Made by a program: the position numbers and the translations under genes. A stretch of DNA of 56,315 bases from assembly GCA_015680685.1 (NCBI GenBank), contig MNCI01002621.1:259650-315964 (forward strand). Reading direction: 5' to 3'. The notes beneath the pieces are model-generated. The model ran no database searches. It was given only the letters and a program-made list of their open reading frames with translations, and had not been told where the DNA came from. This DNA comes from Gnetum montanum (lineage: Eukaryota; Streptophyta; Gnetopsida; Gnetales; Gnetaceae). This document shows, one piece after another, positions 45,553 through 56,315 of this stretch (the stretch's first letter is position 1; each line of letters begins with the position of its first letter).

Positions 45553-47787
45553 AGACAATGGACAAATAGTCTTTGCCAAGATCTCCCATAAAACAAGAAC
45601 TACTATCTAATACAATGTTTATAGGAGATTGAAAGAATTGTACCACATGGGTAGAAGATAACCTCACCAAGTCCTTAACCATGTAAGATGTAGACATAAG
45701 AGGAAGATGGTGAACAAAGAGAATTATCCACCTAAGTCACTATTCTTTGAATAACATTACCATACATCCCACTATTCACCAATTGTAGATCATCCAATCA
45801 AGCACATAAGTCATTTTACATTTGAGCATTTACAAGTTAGCAATTGTGCATCATACTCTTTCAAATGAGGATGAACCAGCAGCCAAAATTTGTGCCACTA
45901 TTTCCAGAACTAAATCAAATCCTTAATAAGGAAAATTTAGGCAAATGAGCCATTCCATTAAAACATCCAATAATTTTCATATTTAAAATGCCACCCAAAA
46001 ATAATGACATGGAAGTACTTCCCTTAAATATGAGATTCTTGTCAATAGAGTAATTTGACACACTATCAACTTTCTTTGATGAATCATGAATTTTTCCCTT
46101 AAGAAACCATTGGTAAAGGATCATTGAATGAAAACCCAACATTATCCTACAACATGTGAATATAAAACTATCATATTTTAACACTAAACTACAAATTTTT
46201 CAAGGCATTCAAGCCAAATATTTTCTCATAGCATCAATAGAAACAAACATAGCTATACATATAAAAGCAACACATCACAACAAGAAGCACTAATCTAATA
46301 CATTGCCCATATTCAATTTATAATAGAACCTATGTCTTAGATTATCACAAGGATAAACTAGTAGAACAAAATTTGTTTCAATTGCAATTCATCATAACCA
46401 ACTTGTCATACACAACTATTTTGCATAAATCAAAGATCATTGATAACATTCTAACGGTACTTCAGACAATTTCTTAGTACAACATTTTGAGCCCAAGAAA
46501 GTTAGTGTTAGTGTTAGTGCTTAACTTTAATGAGAAAGGAACTTTCTTAGGATCAATCAACCTTAGAATCACTTGGACTCCTTTAGTTCAAGATAGGTGA
46601 TGCATGAATATATCATCTACTTGTAACCATTGATCTCATAAGTGGATTGTCTATAAGAGTAACACTAGGATCTATTCAATTGTCTTTAAACATCTCATTT
46701 ATCATTTAAAACTACTTTGTAAAGATATCTTAATATGTATTTTTCTTGAACTAAGACCTTGACTCTCATACCAACTATAATGACACTACTCTAGGAAGCA
46801 CCTCTCGACACCACTTTTAAGCCTCAAAGTCACTAACTAAGTATTCTAAAGTGGACTCAAGGTGGATTACACCTCCTCAAGAACCTACAAGCATAGCATG
46901 AGTACATAACACATATGTTATTTGTTAGTCCAAGGGTTAGGGGCATTGTGAGGATGCCTTGATAATCATATAAGTGATTGGACCAATACAACATAGATGT
47001 ATAACATTCACAGAGAGCATTATCAAACACATAAGAGATATTGTTCTTTAAGAAAACTAAGACATGCACCTATACTACACATATCTAGCCTTATACCCTC
47101 GCTCTATAGAGAAGAGGTGTTGCTTGAGCTAGAGAGATTAAAGCCTCCCCAACAAGCCTACATGTCCTGTAACATTGTTCATAAGAAATCAAGGCAATGT
47201 CTATAGGGGTGGTGGTTAAGATAGCATGGAACCTAAGTGGATATCCATACTTCTTCCAACCCTCGTTCTAGAAGAAGAGTAGTCTATGAACCACCAATAA
47301 GGCATACTCTCTACAAGCTATTTTAGAATCAATTTCCATTTTTAGAAACCTACTATTTTTAGTTAATTTTTATTTATAGTAATTTTTTATAATTAGCAAC
47401 ATTGGTCTTAACAACATAATTATCATACACTTCAATCGCATTTAACCATACAATTTGAGCCCATTATGAGTGTGCCTAGTAAGATAATGATGTGTGATCT
47501 TCACTACTATACTATATGTTCCATCTATATTGTCCATGAATTACAACACAATCTACTATAACACTTGTAAATCTGTATGATTGTACATGGAGCATACAAA
47601 ATGTTAGTATTTAATTGTAGGAGTTATATAAGATTGCTAAAAGATTATAACCATTTATTTTTCATAATATTATTTTCATATTGCTTAAGATGCACATGTG
47701 AATTCATTACTAAAAATAACTACCTTTCATAGGTTCAAAAACTCACCACTTGTTAAGAACACTAAATGTAAAATGTACAAACATTAG

Positions 47788-48662
47788 TGATGAGTGGCAA
47801 GGTACCCCTACATCCAACCATATGAATCACAAAGCCCTCACACGTGATTCGGTCGAATTTCATGGACTTTATAGGTTTCGACGCACTAGTCTTCTAGGAA
47901 GTGAACCTTGCCTTAAGGTCATTCCTTTTCTTCTCAATTACACTTGTGACATACACTAGTATGGTTAAAGGTAATGGAGGCATTGATATTTTATGATTTT
48001 GTGTTTAAAGAGAGTTAAAGTAATTGGATTAACTATATTAATTTAACCAATTAACTAGTATCTAAGTAGTCCTAACATAAGTAGTTGGTCCCACTTTCCA
48101 CACATGTCCTGAACCCAGGTATCCATTGCTGGGTTACCAAGTGCTACGCTACTAGGCATACCAAGCAATAATGTTGCTAGGATTACCAAGTGAATATGTG
48201 TTATGCTCAAAGTAGCTGTACTTGTGTGTTTAATCTATCTAGCTTATCTTGCTTAATTACTTCATTAGCTTAATTATGGGAAAACATTGAATAAATAATT
48301 AAAAACATTAAATGCATAAATGACACATTTAAGTTATCTAGAATGCTACAAGCTTTATCAAGAAGTTCATCTTTATTGCCGCACACACTATCATGCCCAG
48401 GTACAACAATGCTCAAATAAAGATTCATACAATCAATGACTCTTACTATGGGCACTTAGGAAAAATATTCTATCTCTCAAATAGAAAAACTGCAAGAGCT
48501 TTGCTACTACTATGAAAATTAATGCCATAAATGTGGCTAGTTAGCACGTATTTATAGACTAGGATAGACCCCTACGACAACGAGGTCGCATCGATGGGGC
48601 CTAATCGATGCAACAAACTATGTCAATGGGGTCTAATTGATGCGACAAATCGAAACTCATCA
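47788..48662 (-). mobile_element. 3' LTR of element C
   Basis: 875 bp from TGATGAGTGGCAAGGTACCC to CGAAACTCATCA on the plus strand. The U3 end carries repeats built on ATCGATG/GGGGCCTAAT (48585-48655), and a TATA box is read on the minus strand at about 48548. The complement of a polypurine tract (TACCCCCATG) follows at 48663. The five bases before it (ATTAG, 47783-47787) are its half of a target duplication whose partner lies outside the window. Confidence 0.88.
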
Positions 48663-48923
48663 TACCCCCATGACTAAATGAAAACTTGTCCTCAAGTTCT
48701 TTACAAAATTAGGAACATATGAGATTATTAACTAGCTTCTGACATAACAAAACAAAACAACATAAACATAACAAAATTGGGTGCCTAGTGTACAGACTAA
48801 TACATTACAAAAATTATAGTGTTTATGACACAAAATTAAACACCATGACATGATTCTTCAAAATTGGATAGCACATTCTTTGATGGCATAAAGTTGGTGG
48901 AGAATCCCAGGCAGTGGTGGCTC

Positions 48924-50200
48924 CTAAGGTTCTAAAGGACCTTTACCAGCTTCAAGCATGTGTGGTTGCTGAGGCGACTGTGGCTGTCCTACTATTGCTG
49001 CAACTTTAGGTGGAAGGAAAAAAGCATCTAATAATGCCTTCATTTTCTCTTCTTTACTCCTAGGATCATTCATGGTCCACGCATCTTCATCGATGTGGGC
49101 TAGGATTGGAACATCCCAAGGATAAGGCAAAATAGGAAATAGCTCCATATCATTGACAAACTAGGCTACAAATTTCTTACACTTGATGTCAAATGCTCGA
49201 AGTGTGTCTTGTAGCACTTCGTAGTCATTGATTTGTTTGGCCAAGTTCTTTGCAATTGATCTTTGGTTAATGAATTTTGCCTTAAGAACCTCAAGTTTAG
49301 CATTTGCCAGTGTAAGCTTTTTCTTGGTGTCTTTATGAGTCTTGAACTTGGCCTCATATAATAAGTATGAGCTAGCCACTTACTTCTTGAGCTTAGACCA
49401 TGGTCATCCAGTAGTTAGCATTACTAGGTTTACATAACAGAGGTTGGACATCTCCATGTACTATGTCATCTCTTCAATCTACAACTTCTTCATGCAAATT
49501 TTTTCTTTGTTGTAGGCATCAATCCCATCAATGATGGGTTGCCATATTTCTCTACCTTGTTGGAGTTGTTAAAGGGCCTCATTAACCTTTTCCTTGACTA
49601 GTTGGATATACTTTTCATTTACCTCCTTTTATAGGCCAACTTAGTCTCTATAATGGTTTTTAACTTTTTCGAATTTCAGAGCCTCGTTTTTCCAAGTGGC
49701 AATCTCAATGGCTAATTTTTGGCAAAAGACATGGACCTCCTCCATGGAGAGATTATGATTCTCTACTACCAATCTCCTCAATTTGACATTTGCCTTGGCA
49801 ATTTGCTCCTGTTGTTGAAGGATAAATTCTTCTAGCTATTGTTTTTGTGCATCAAAATTTTGTAGGCAATGGTTTTCTACGGTTAAGGACTCATTTTCTT
49901 GGCATGTTTGAATTAACTACTTTCGTACTACATGAGTTTCAACTTCTACTATTGATTGATTGAAGACCACTATTACCATTTCTCCCTCAATCCCCTTTAG
50001 CTGTTCTTGAAGCTACTAAAAAGCTTTGTCTCCTATCAATGCAAGATTGACAAAAGTAGGGTTGGCAATTTGGGCATGCAACTCGGCAACTTCTACGACC
50101 AAGCTTTGATTGTGTGCTTGAGCCATTTCAAGTTGCCCTTCTAAGATGAGGCACCTACTATTTTTGCCCTTGCATAACCCCAACTAAGGAGTTTGTGGAC
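48924..50200 (-). pseudogene. ORF2 of element C: coiled-coil part
   Basis: Read on the minus strand from about 50160 to 48924, with several stops. It is homologous to ORF2 of A and B: LSMEEVHVFCQKLAIEIATW, then KNEALKFEKVK, VNEKYIQLVKEKV, REIWQPIIDGID, SSYLLYEAKFKTHKDT, KLTLANAKLEVLKAKF. At the C terminus come PILPYPWDVPILAHIDED, then AWTMNDPRSKEEKMKALLDA. It sits between the integrase of element C and its polypurine tract, the position of env-like genes in Athila elements. The part carrying the N-terminal domain seen in A was not recognised here. Confidence 0.7.
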
Positions 50201-51400
50201 CCCATAGTTGATTAATGATCATGAAAGGTTAAGGATCAACCAAAAAGAATCTATCTAAGAATTCTAGCACATCAAACTAAGACATCGAGCATAACATAGA
50301 AACTAATAGTGAGGTTAGTTATGGGAGCATAAATGGATGATTGAGAAGGTGGGATGGAATCCTGAATTGAGGTTGTAAGAAGTCCCTTGTAGAATATGTA
50401 TTTAAAATAACTTGAGAAGATCCATCCTTAGTCTAGATCAAAACTAGTCTCTTTTAGTGACTTCGCATCACCACTTTAAGATCAATCTACTTACCTAAGA
50501 CATGAGAGTGCTCCCATAAAATAACCATTGTTCCAAAAAGAGAAGTAGGAAGTGAGAAAGAGAGGGCCTTATTTAGAGGGGAAATTCAGGCATGGGTGCA
50601 TGTCTTTCTAGTCCCATAACTAGTGCTTATAGCCTGTTTATTTGTCTAAGGGGCGTGCTTTCAATTCCCATCATGTTTATTTTTTTTTTGTTTTTTCTCT
50701 TTTTCTTTTTTTTTTCAAATGGAAACCACACCATGCAAAGACTATATTTGACTTCCTATTAATGGTTGGAATGGAATGGTAAGAAGTTCATAAAAAACAC
50801 CCAAGCACTTAAGTAAGTGGAAGAGTACAAGGAGTATTGAGTCCCCTTGAAGTCACACCCTCTACAAACCTTTGAATCTTTCCCAATTCTGGAACTACCA
50901 AGGTCACTAATTGATTAAACATTTCTTTCATAGAAGGAACCTCAAACTCCTAAAACAAGGAAAACCATAGAGTTTATTGGATGGGCAGATTACATGGATT
51001 TACTACTTATTCCATAAAAAATAAACCATGTCATAGTCATTAGACATCAGAATTCAAAAATAGAAACCAAACATCAACAATCACAACATTAAGCACAAAC
51101 CATCATTAGTAAACAACATGAGTGGCACTGTGTCATATTGCAATAAAGCACTTTTATTAGCAAAAAATAATGAAAAGTCACACTTAAACAAAACAAAAAA
51201 AAGTAAAATATATGAGAAAGTGTAAACTAATAAAAAATGTTCAAAGGTACTAACGATGGTGCAAAATTGGAAATAATTTGAAAATAAAAAACTTATAAAA
51301 TAAATAACTTGTAAAATCAAAAACATGGAAAATAAAAAGTAGAAAAGCTGAGAAGCCATATGGATCGTTAGCACAGATGGCTATCTCCTCCATGATTGAG
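50200..51400. other. Region between ORF2 and integrase of element C
   Basis: No conserved domain recognised. A minus-strand reading at about 50790-50950 gives a protein-like stretch (VPSMKEMFNQLVTLVVPELG) that could belong to the N-terminal part of ORF2. There is a T-rich run at 50670-50720. Confidence 0.4.
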
Positions 51401-52470
51401 TTGGAAGGAGTAGATCTAAAAAATGGAATGTGGTTGTCCATCCATCAAGGTGGTAGTTGCACTAGCTTGTCTTGGCTCTAGGAAAGGTTTTAGTAGTTCA
51501 ATCTTGACCAATTGCTTTTTATTTGGACTTTCAAGTTTGTAGATTAACATGGCCGTAGAGGAAAAGGTTTGATTAATTATATAAGGTTCCTCCCACAATA
51601 ATTGAAATTTTGTCTTCTAGGGTACATGTGTGGGGTTCTAATAGAGAATCTAATCTCCTAGTTGAAATGTTACGTTCCATATTTTGCAGTCATGACGTTG
51701 CTTATTGAATGCCTTGTGCACCTCATTCAAAGATAGGGCCACCAATTGATTTTCATCTAGCACATTTAGGTTTATCAATCTTTCTTTCTATGCTAAACTT
51801 GGGTCAAGATCCAGATCATAGGCTGTTGAGAGTGTACAGAGATCAGACTAAATTGGGAGCATTGGAAGTTTTCCGTACACTAACTCATAGGAAGAGTAGC
51901 CAATAGGGAGTTTCCATGTTGAGTGATAGGCCTAGAGGGAATCATTGAGTTTGGTGCTCCAATATCTCTTATATTTACTTGTAGTTCTTATTAANGGTTA
52001 AGCAGAGGTAACTAACCAGGAGATCACAAAGATCTTAATAAGAACTACAAGTAAATATAAGAGATATTGGAGCACCAAACTCAATGATGCCCTCTAGGCC
52101 TATCACTCAACATGGAAACTCCCTATTGGCTACTCTTCCTATGAGTTAGTGTACGGAAAACTNATTGGACAAACTAGTGTGCATTCCTGAAGATTATAGG
52201 CCAATAGTATCCTACCATCAGGATTTTTATGGCCATGCATCTCCCTGCATAGTGCCTCCACAAGGCCCTTCATGAGCATCCTTGAGAATGTGTAGTTGAT
52301 CTTCATCAGGGACACACCAACAAATTAGGCCATTGGTGCGCACCTTGTAAAGGTGTCCATTGATTTCCATGAAGTATTTGGCTTGATGAAGAAATTGTTG
52401 CTTCTTTCTAAAGTCAAGATATTATGGCATTTCTTGAGTGAGAAGATAGATGAGGATGCCATTATACCAT
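51400..52470 (-). pseudogene. Integrase of element C (Athila type), broken and misassembled
   Basis: The N-terminal zinc-finger region at about 52180-52370 reads CVPDEDQLHILKDAHEG, then PCGGTM and YWP. The end of the core and the C-terminal part, at 51994 down to 51416, read YKRYWSTKLNDSL, AYHSTWKLPIGYSSYELVYG and LWEEPYIINQTFSSTAM. The core in between is replaced by an inverted copy of 128 bp bounded by N bases (51995 and 52163). Confidence 0.8.
51867..52162. repeat. 128-bp inverted repeat bounded by N bases
   Basis: 51867-51994 and 52035-52162 are reverse complements with one mismatch seen. An N lies at 51995 and another at 52163. Both arms encode the same integrase segment on opposite strands. 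It is probably an assembly artefact. Confidence 0.9.
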
Positions 52471-52613
52471 GTTGTTTTTATGAGCAGTTCATCATTTAGT
52501 GTTCCTATAAAGAGGAACTCGTTTGGAAACTGATTAGAGAGCAGGCTTTCCTCCTCTTTATTATCCCATATTAAGTGAGAGAGGTGGTTAGAGACCACAT
52601 TTTTGGTTCCTTT

Positions 52614-52880
52614 TTAATATACCATTATGAGATCGAATTCTTGCAAGATCATGAGCCATTGTATGACATGAGGGCTCACTGTTGGCTTATTCATGAGGAA
52701 GCAGATTGCATTGTGGTCAATGTGCACAAATACTTTGTAGCCAAGCACATAGTGCCTAAAATTTTCAAGAGCATACATCACTAACATTAATTCTTTCTCT
52801 ATAGTGATGTAATTTAATTGTGCTCCCACAATGCTTCGACTTATGTAGTGGATGTAGTATGAACATTTCTTATCGTCCAA
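52614..52880 (-). pseudogene. RNase H of element C
   Basis: YIHYISRSIVGAQLNYITIE, then KELMLVMYALENFRHYVLGY, KVFVHIDHNAICFLMNKP and WLMILQEFDLIMVY match the Athila-type RNase H order, including E of EKEL and D of HIDH. Stops lie on both sides. Confidence 0.88.
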
Positions 52881-52999
52881 CTATGTGAGCACTACTCCTA
52901 GGGTAAAATGCATTCATCATGATGTTGAATGGTCTGGACCAGTCTGGTGCTCATGGAATTGGTGTTTCTATGAGTTTTTCCTTTAATTGTTGGAATGCA

Positions 53000-53830
53000 T
53001 GTTTGCATTCCTTGGTCCAGATGAAAGGTGCATCTTTCTTTATAAGCTCTACTAATGGTTTTTTCATCTTAGAGAAATTCTCTTTGAAAAGCTAGTAGTA
53101 GCCAGTGTGTCCAAGGAACAATTTAACATCTTTGACTATCTTTGGTTGATGTGTAATTCCTTGGATGACCCTTATCTTTTATGGGTCTACCTCAATCCCT
53201 TCTTGCAAAATTTAGTGCCCCAACACAATGCCTTCTTGGACCATAAGGTGACTTTTTTGCCAATTAAGCTATAGATTTGTTTCGACACATCTCTTTAGTA
53301 CTTGGTTAAGGAGGTTCAAGGCTTGCTTAAATGTAACTCCATAAGTGGAGAAGTCATCCATGAAGACTTTCACACCACTACCAATCTGCTATTGGAAAAT
53401 ACTAAGATCTAGGCATTGAAATGTTGCAAGGGCATTGCATAGACTAAATAGCATCTTACAATATGGAAAAGTCCCCTAAGGACTCGCAAATGTTTCTTGG
53501 CCTAATCTTCTAGTGTAATTTGGATTTGGTTATAGCCACTATAATAATCCAAGAAGCTATAATAGCAATTCTTGGATATGGTTTCCAACACTTGATCCAG
53601 AAATGGCAATGGAAAATGATTTTTAAACATTGTCATATTCAACAACTTGAACTTGATACAGACTTGCCACTTGCCACCTTTCTTTGGCACAATTACGAGT
53701 GGGCTAATCCACTCACTATCTATGATGGAATAGATAAACCCTACCTTGAGGAGTTACTCTATTTCCTCCTTGAAGATCTACTTTAATTTGGGGTTTAGCT
53801 GCCTCTGCGACTGCCTTCTTGGCTTCATAG
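53000..53830 (-). pseudogene. Reverse transcriptase of element C (Athila type), broken
   Basis: The N-terminal part at 53690-53502 reads MPKKGGKWQVCIKFKLLN, then FKNHFPLPFLDQVLETI and YYSFLDYYSGYNQIQITLED. In another frame, at about 53345-53380, the catalytic GVKVFMDDFSTYG is present. PLPFIDQ followed by FLD-YSGYNQI and FMDDFS is characteristic of the Athila/Tat branch of Ty3/gypsy. Confidence 0.88.
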
Positions 53831-54363
53831 TTGAGTCCATGTAAATGTGATGTTGGCATATCCTTGGATCAATTCTTGTCAACTTGGGATATGACTAGTT
53901 TACCATTGGATATGACTAGTTTACCAACAAAGGATGTTGGCCATTTGTTAATCACCTTTAACAACTTTTCTTTTTGTTCAGGAGTAAGTTGGGCATTGAT
54001 TATGACTAGTTTACCATTGTTTAAAAATGCATATTCCATGTTGACTGGTAGGGTTTTTAGTTCTAGGGGATCCTACTTGAAGTTATTAGGGATTTCCAAC
54101 TTTCCCAAATAGGTATCATCATCTTCATCATCAAAGAGTGGGTGATGAACTTGCTCAAGTTCATTCATGCTTTTAACATAAGCACATGTTAGGCTCTTAG
54201 TTGGTTCCATGCATAATGTGCTACTATCTGAGTTAGATATTAGCCACTAGGTGCCCTCCTATTTTGTGGCTGCTGCATATAGACACCTTTGAATATCTAT
54301 TTCTTGTGCACACTGATTACATGCTTCAATGTATGTACTTTTGATGGAGCAAATCTTTTGCAC

Positions 54364-54625
54364 TCAATTGCACTCATTATCCCTGTATGCAATGCATGAA
54401 ATACGCTTCTTATCTAACTTTCTAAATTCATTTTCCTTGGAGATTTTTAAGGAGAGGTCCCTTATGCCCATATGTGCATCAACTGTGCTTAACCATGCTC
54501 TTTCCATAATGATGGGGAAGTCACCTTTGTAGTTTTCAACTTGAATCACCAAAAATCGGCAGGATAGGACCACCCACTAACTATGGTCACAATGTCCTCC
54601 ACCAATCCTAAGGGAATAGTGATTG
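54364..54625 (-). pseudogene. Protease region of element C, cut by element D
   Basis: The minus strand reads ITIPLGLVEDIV, then in the main frame VIQVENYKGDFPIIMERAWL, STVDAHMGIRDLSLKISK. This matches the end of the Athila retropepsin region, where the usual form is PLILGRPFL. The upstream part of element C is missing because element D starts at 54631. Confidence 0.7.
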
Positions 54626-54630
54626 GCTGG

Positions 54631-55473
54631 TGATGAAGCGCTAAGCAGTCGATGCGTCGACTAGGCTGCGTATACGGGGCCACGTCGACATGGCCCTGTT
54701 TACACAGAGCCTATTTTAGCCTATAAATAAGTGGCCCTCCACCACACTTAGGTATCTTTTAGGTAGTTGTAGCGAAGCCCTTACAGTTTGTTTCTGTAGG
54801 AGTTAGACTATTTTCCCAAGTGCATGCTTGTAGTGTGATGCTTATAATTGTACGTCACCTTTATTTGAGTGTGACGTACTTGGACGTGCACATGACCGGA
54901 AATAAAGATCGAGATTACTTCATTATTGTAGCATTCACTTAGTTTTAATTGTTTTATTATTATTATTAATTGTCATTGTTATTTATTATTTTCTTAGTTG
55001 ATATTTCTTTATTATCATTTACTATTCTTGTTGTTAATTACGGAATGAGTATGAATTAATCATGAGCATTTAAGTGTGACTACTTGGTAACCCAGTAGCA
55101 TACCTAGGATCTACGCTTGGTAATCCCAGTAGTAGTTGTGCATGAGGTCCAAGATGTGTATGGATGATTAAGGAACGGATGCTCATTGCACTTAGGCTAG
55201 CTTAGACTTCATTTCCTATTGCTCATTAGTTTAATCAAAATTATGTTCCATTGTCTCTAGGAGTAGCACTAGTTTAGGATCACATCATATGTCTCACTTT
55301 AGACTAAACCATACATGACAAAGCAGATACTAGTCCAGGTGGGAAGACAATGAACTGCGATCAACGTGTAACTATCTAGATACCAAAACTAGCCTGTCCA
55401 TGGAGTTCAACTGGATCTTGCGTGAACGCTTGTATTTGTATGGTTGAGTGTAGGGGTACCTTGCCAGTCATCA
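54631..55473 (+). mobile_element. 5' LTR of element D
   Basis: 843 bp from TGATGAAGCGC to TTGCCAGTCATCA. U3 holds GTCGATGCGTCGAC and the palindrome GGGCCACGTCGACATGGCCC, followed by CTATAAATAA (TATA near 54722). ACCGGAAATAAAGATCGAGA is the polyadenylation region. Two TTGGTAAYCCCAGTAG repeats occur near 55083 and 55119. It interrupts element C. The preceding 5 bp are GCTGG. Confidence 0.93.
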
Positions 55474-55474
55474 T

Positions 55475-55491
55475 TGGCGCTGTTGTAGGGG
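55475..55491 (+). other. Primer binding site of element D
   Basis: TGGCGCTGTTGTAGGGG, one base after the LTR end, resembles the complement of plant tRNA-Asp (TGGCGCCGTTGCC), the primer commonly used by Athila-type and many other plant gypsy elements. Confidence 0.75.
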
Positions 55492-55611
55492 AATGGTGCT
55501 AGTTATTTAGATTAGTTATATCATGCAAGACCGCTATAACAAGTATTAACAATATATTATTTAGAAAAGAAATTAAATTCAATTTAATTAAGTCATACAT
55601 GGTTCACAAGA

Positions 55612-56315
55612 ATGTCTCTCTCACAAGACTATTACAACGCAACAACTAGTAGAGAAACTCATTGCAGAACCAACAAATTATGTGATAATGAAGATGAAGT
55701 TTGGAGTACCCAATTTGATGTAGGTGTCTCTTATGAGCATCAACGAAAACAACATCATTCCAACTCACAACTGCATATCATACCTAGTGATGATGAACCC
55801 CTACTGGCCACTATAAGCTTAACGAAAATACAAGAGGTTGTTCGAATAGCCCACAGGCATAGTAAGGAAAGTTGTCTACCTGTGCTTAATTTAAACAACT
55901 TTCCCAAGTTTTCAAGAGGCTATGATTTAGATCCGCAACAAAATTTTCAAGCCTTCTACGATGCCTGTACATGGAACAATATTGATAATGGCTGGAAAAA
56001 ACTTAAGCTCTTTCCTTTGACACTCGTTGGCTAAGCAAAAGTATGGTATAGGTCGTTAAAACCAAAATCAATTCGATGTTGGCCAATAATGGTAGAGCTT
56101 TTCAACGAAAGATATCAAACCTATGCGAGAGTGTCAGCCTTGAGGGGACAAATCCAAGAATGGAAACAAGCGCAATATGAACCCTTGGACATCGCCTTAG
56201 AAAGATATTATGCACTGTTAAACAACTGCCTAGGCCATGGGTTCTCCGAGGAAAGGCTAATGTACCATATTGTAGATGGACTCCATAATGAAACAAGGGA
56301 GACCCTAGGGATGTA
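55612..56315 (+). pseudogene. gag of element D, partial (runs off the window)
   Basis: The ATG at 55612 (MSLSQDYYNATTSR) opens a frame to the TAA at 56032-56034, and the same frame continues to the window end: VWYRSLKPKSI, MVELFNERYQTYARVS, GHGFSEE, HIVDGLHNETRE. The capsid blocks NLNNFPKFSRGYDLDPQQNF and AFYDACTWNNIDNGWKKLKL match element A at 985-1110. Only one stop over 235 codons makes this the youngest-looking copy of the family here. The stop lies where A reads a Glu codon (DEEKVW, 1134-1146). Confidence 0.85.

Larger units (their letters stand above)
43849..47320 (-). mobile_element. Element F: LTR retrotransposon without recognisable coding domains
   Basis: 43854-47315 (3462 bp). LTRs are 43854-44622 and 46776-47315. 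The flanks AGTTA and AGCTA are a target duplication with one transition. A tRNA-iMet-like primer site (complement ACTCTCATACCA, 46762-46773, two changes) lies next to the right LTR. A polypurine tract (complement CTTTCCCCTACTTG) follows 44622. The internal 2.15 kb shows no gag or pol motif on either strand, so F looks like a non-autonomous LARD-type element. The left LTR is longer because a SINE lies in it. Confidence 0.85.

Overview
This looks like nuclear DNA of a seed plant, most likely a gymnosperm or another large-genome species. The evidence is that it is AT-rich, holds only two host genes (one with several introns of 2 to 3.6 kb), and is otherwise filled with old, mutated LTR retrotransposons, solo LTRs, SINEs, a MITE and LINE fragments. 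There are no bacterial features and no rRNA or tRNA genes. The species cannot be named from this sequence.

Layout. (1) 1-12249, plus strand: LTR-retrotransposon copies of an Athila-like family. Element A has an LTR tail, tRNA-Asp-type primer site, gag, no pol, a long accessory ORF ('ORF2'), a polypurine tract and an LTR. That LTR carries a nested solo LTR and is followed directly by element B, which is ORF2 only, then another LTR. (2) 12250-16390: degenerate intergenic DNA with a SINE. (3) 17251-29031, plus strand: a complete 11-exon ethanolamine/choline kinase gene whose introns hold a copia-type LTR remnant, a fold-back MITE, a poly(T)-headed retroposon with a tandem duplication, and RTE-type LINE pieces. 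(4) 31568-32670, minus strand: a two-exon LC8-type dynein light chain gene, convergent with the kinase gene and 2.5 kb away. (5) 33535-40342, minus strand: a nearly full-length Ty3/gypsy chromovirus (element K) with a perfect 5-bp target duplication and many nonsense mutations. (6) 40371-47315: solo LTRs E1, G and E2 and the pol-less element F, all with recognisable target duplications; a SINE sits inside one LTR of F. (7) 47788-54630, minus strand: element C, the pol-bearing member of the Athila-like family, running PR, RT, RNase H, IN, ORF2, PPT, 3' LTR. (8) 54631 to the end, plus strand: element D of the same family, inserted into C, with LTR, primer site and gag.

Working together. Elements A, B, C and D and the solo LTRs share LTR ends TGATGAGT...ACTCATCA and form one family. 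Element C has Athila-type pol, and ORF2 lies in the env-like position between integrase and the 3' LTR. A and B lack pol but keep ORF2 and the LTRs, as non-autonomous partners would. ORF2 is the most interesting item. It has an N-terminal domain, a long coiled coil and a C-terminal motif kept in three independently decayed copies. In A its ATG follows a splice-acceptor-like sequence immediately, and about 550 bp upstream lies a promoter-like module resembling the family's own U3.

Two stretches bounded by single N bases (28046-28449 and 51995-52163) read inverted relative to their flanks and look like assembly gap-filling errors. All statements come from reading the sequence by eye; no search or alignment program was run.
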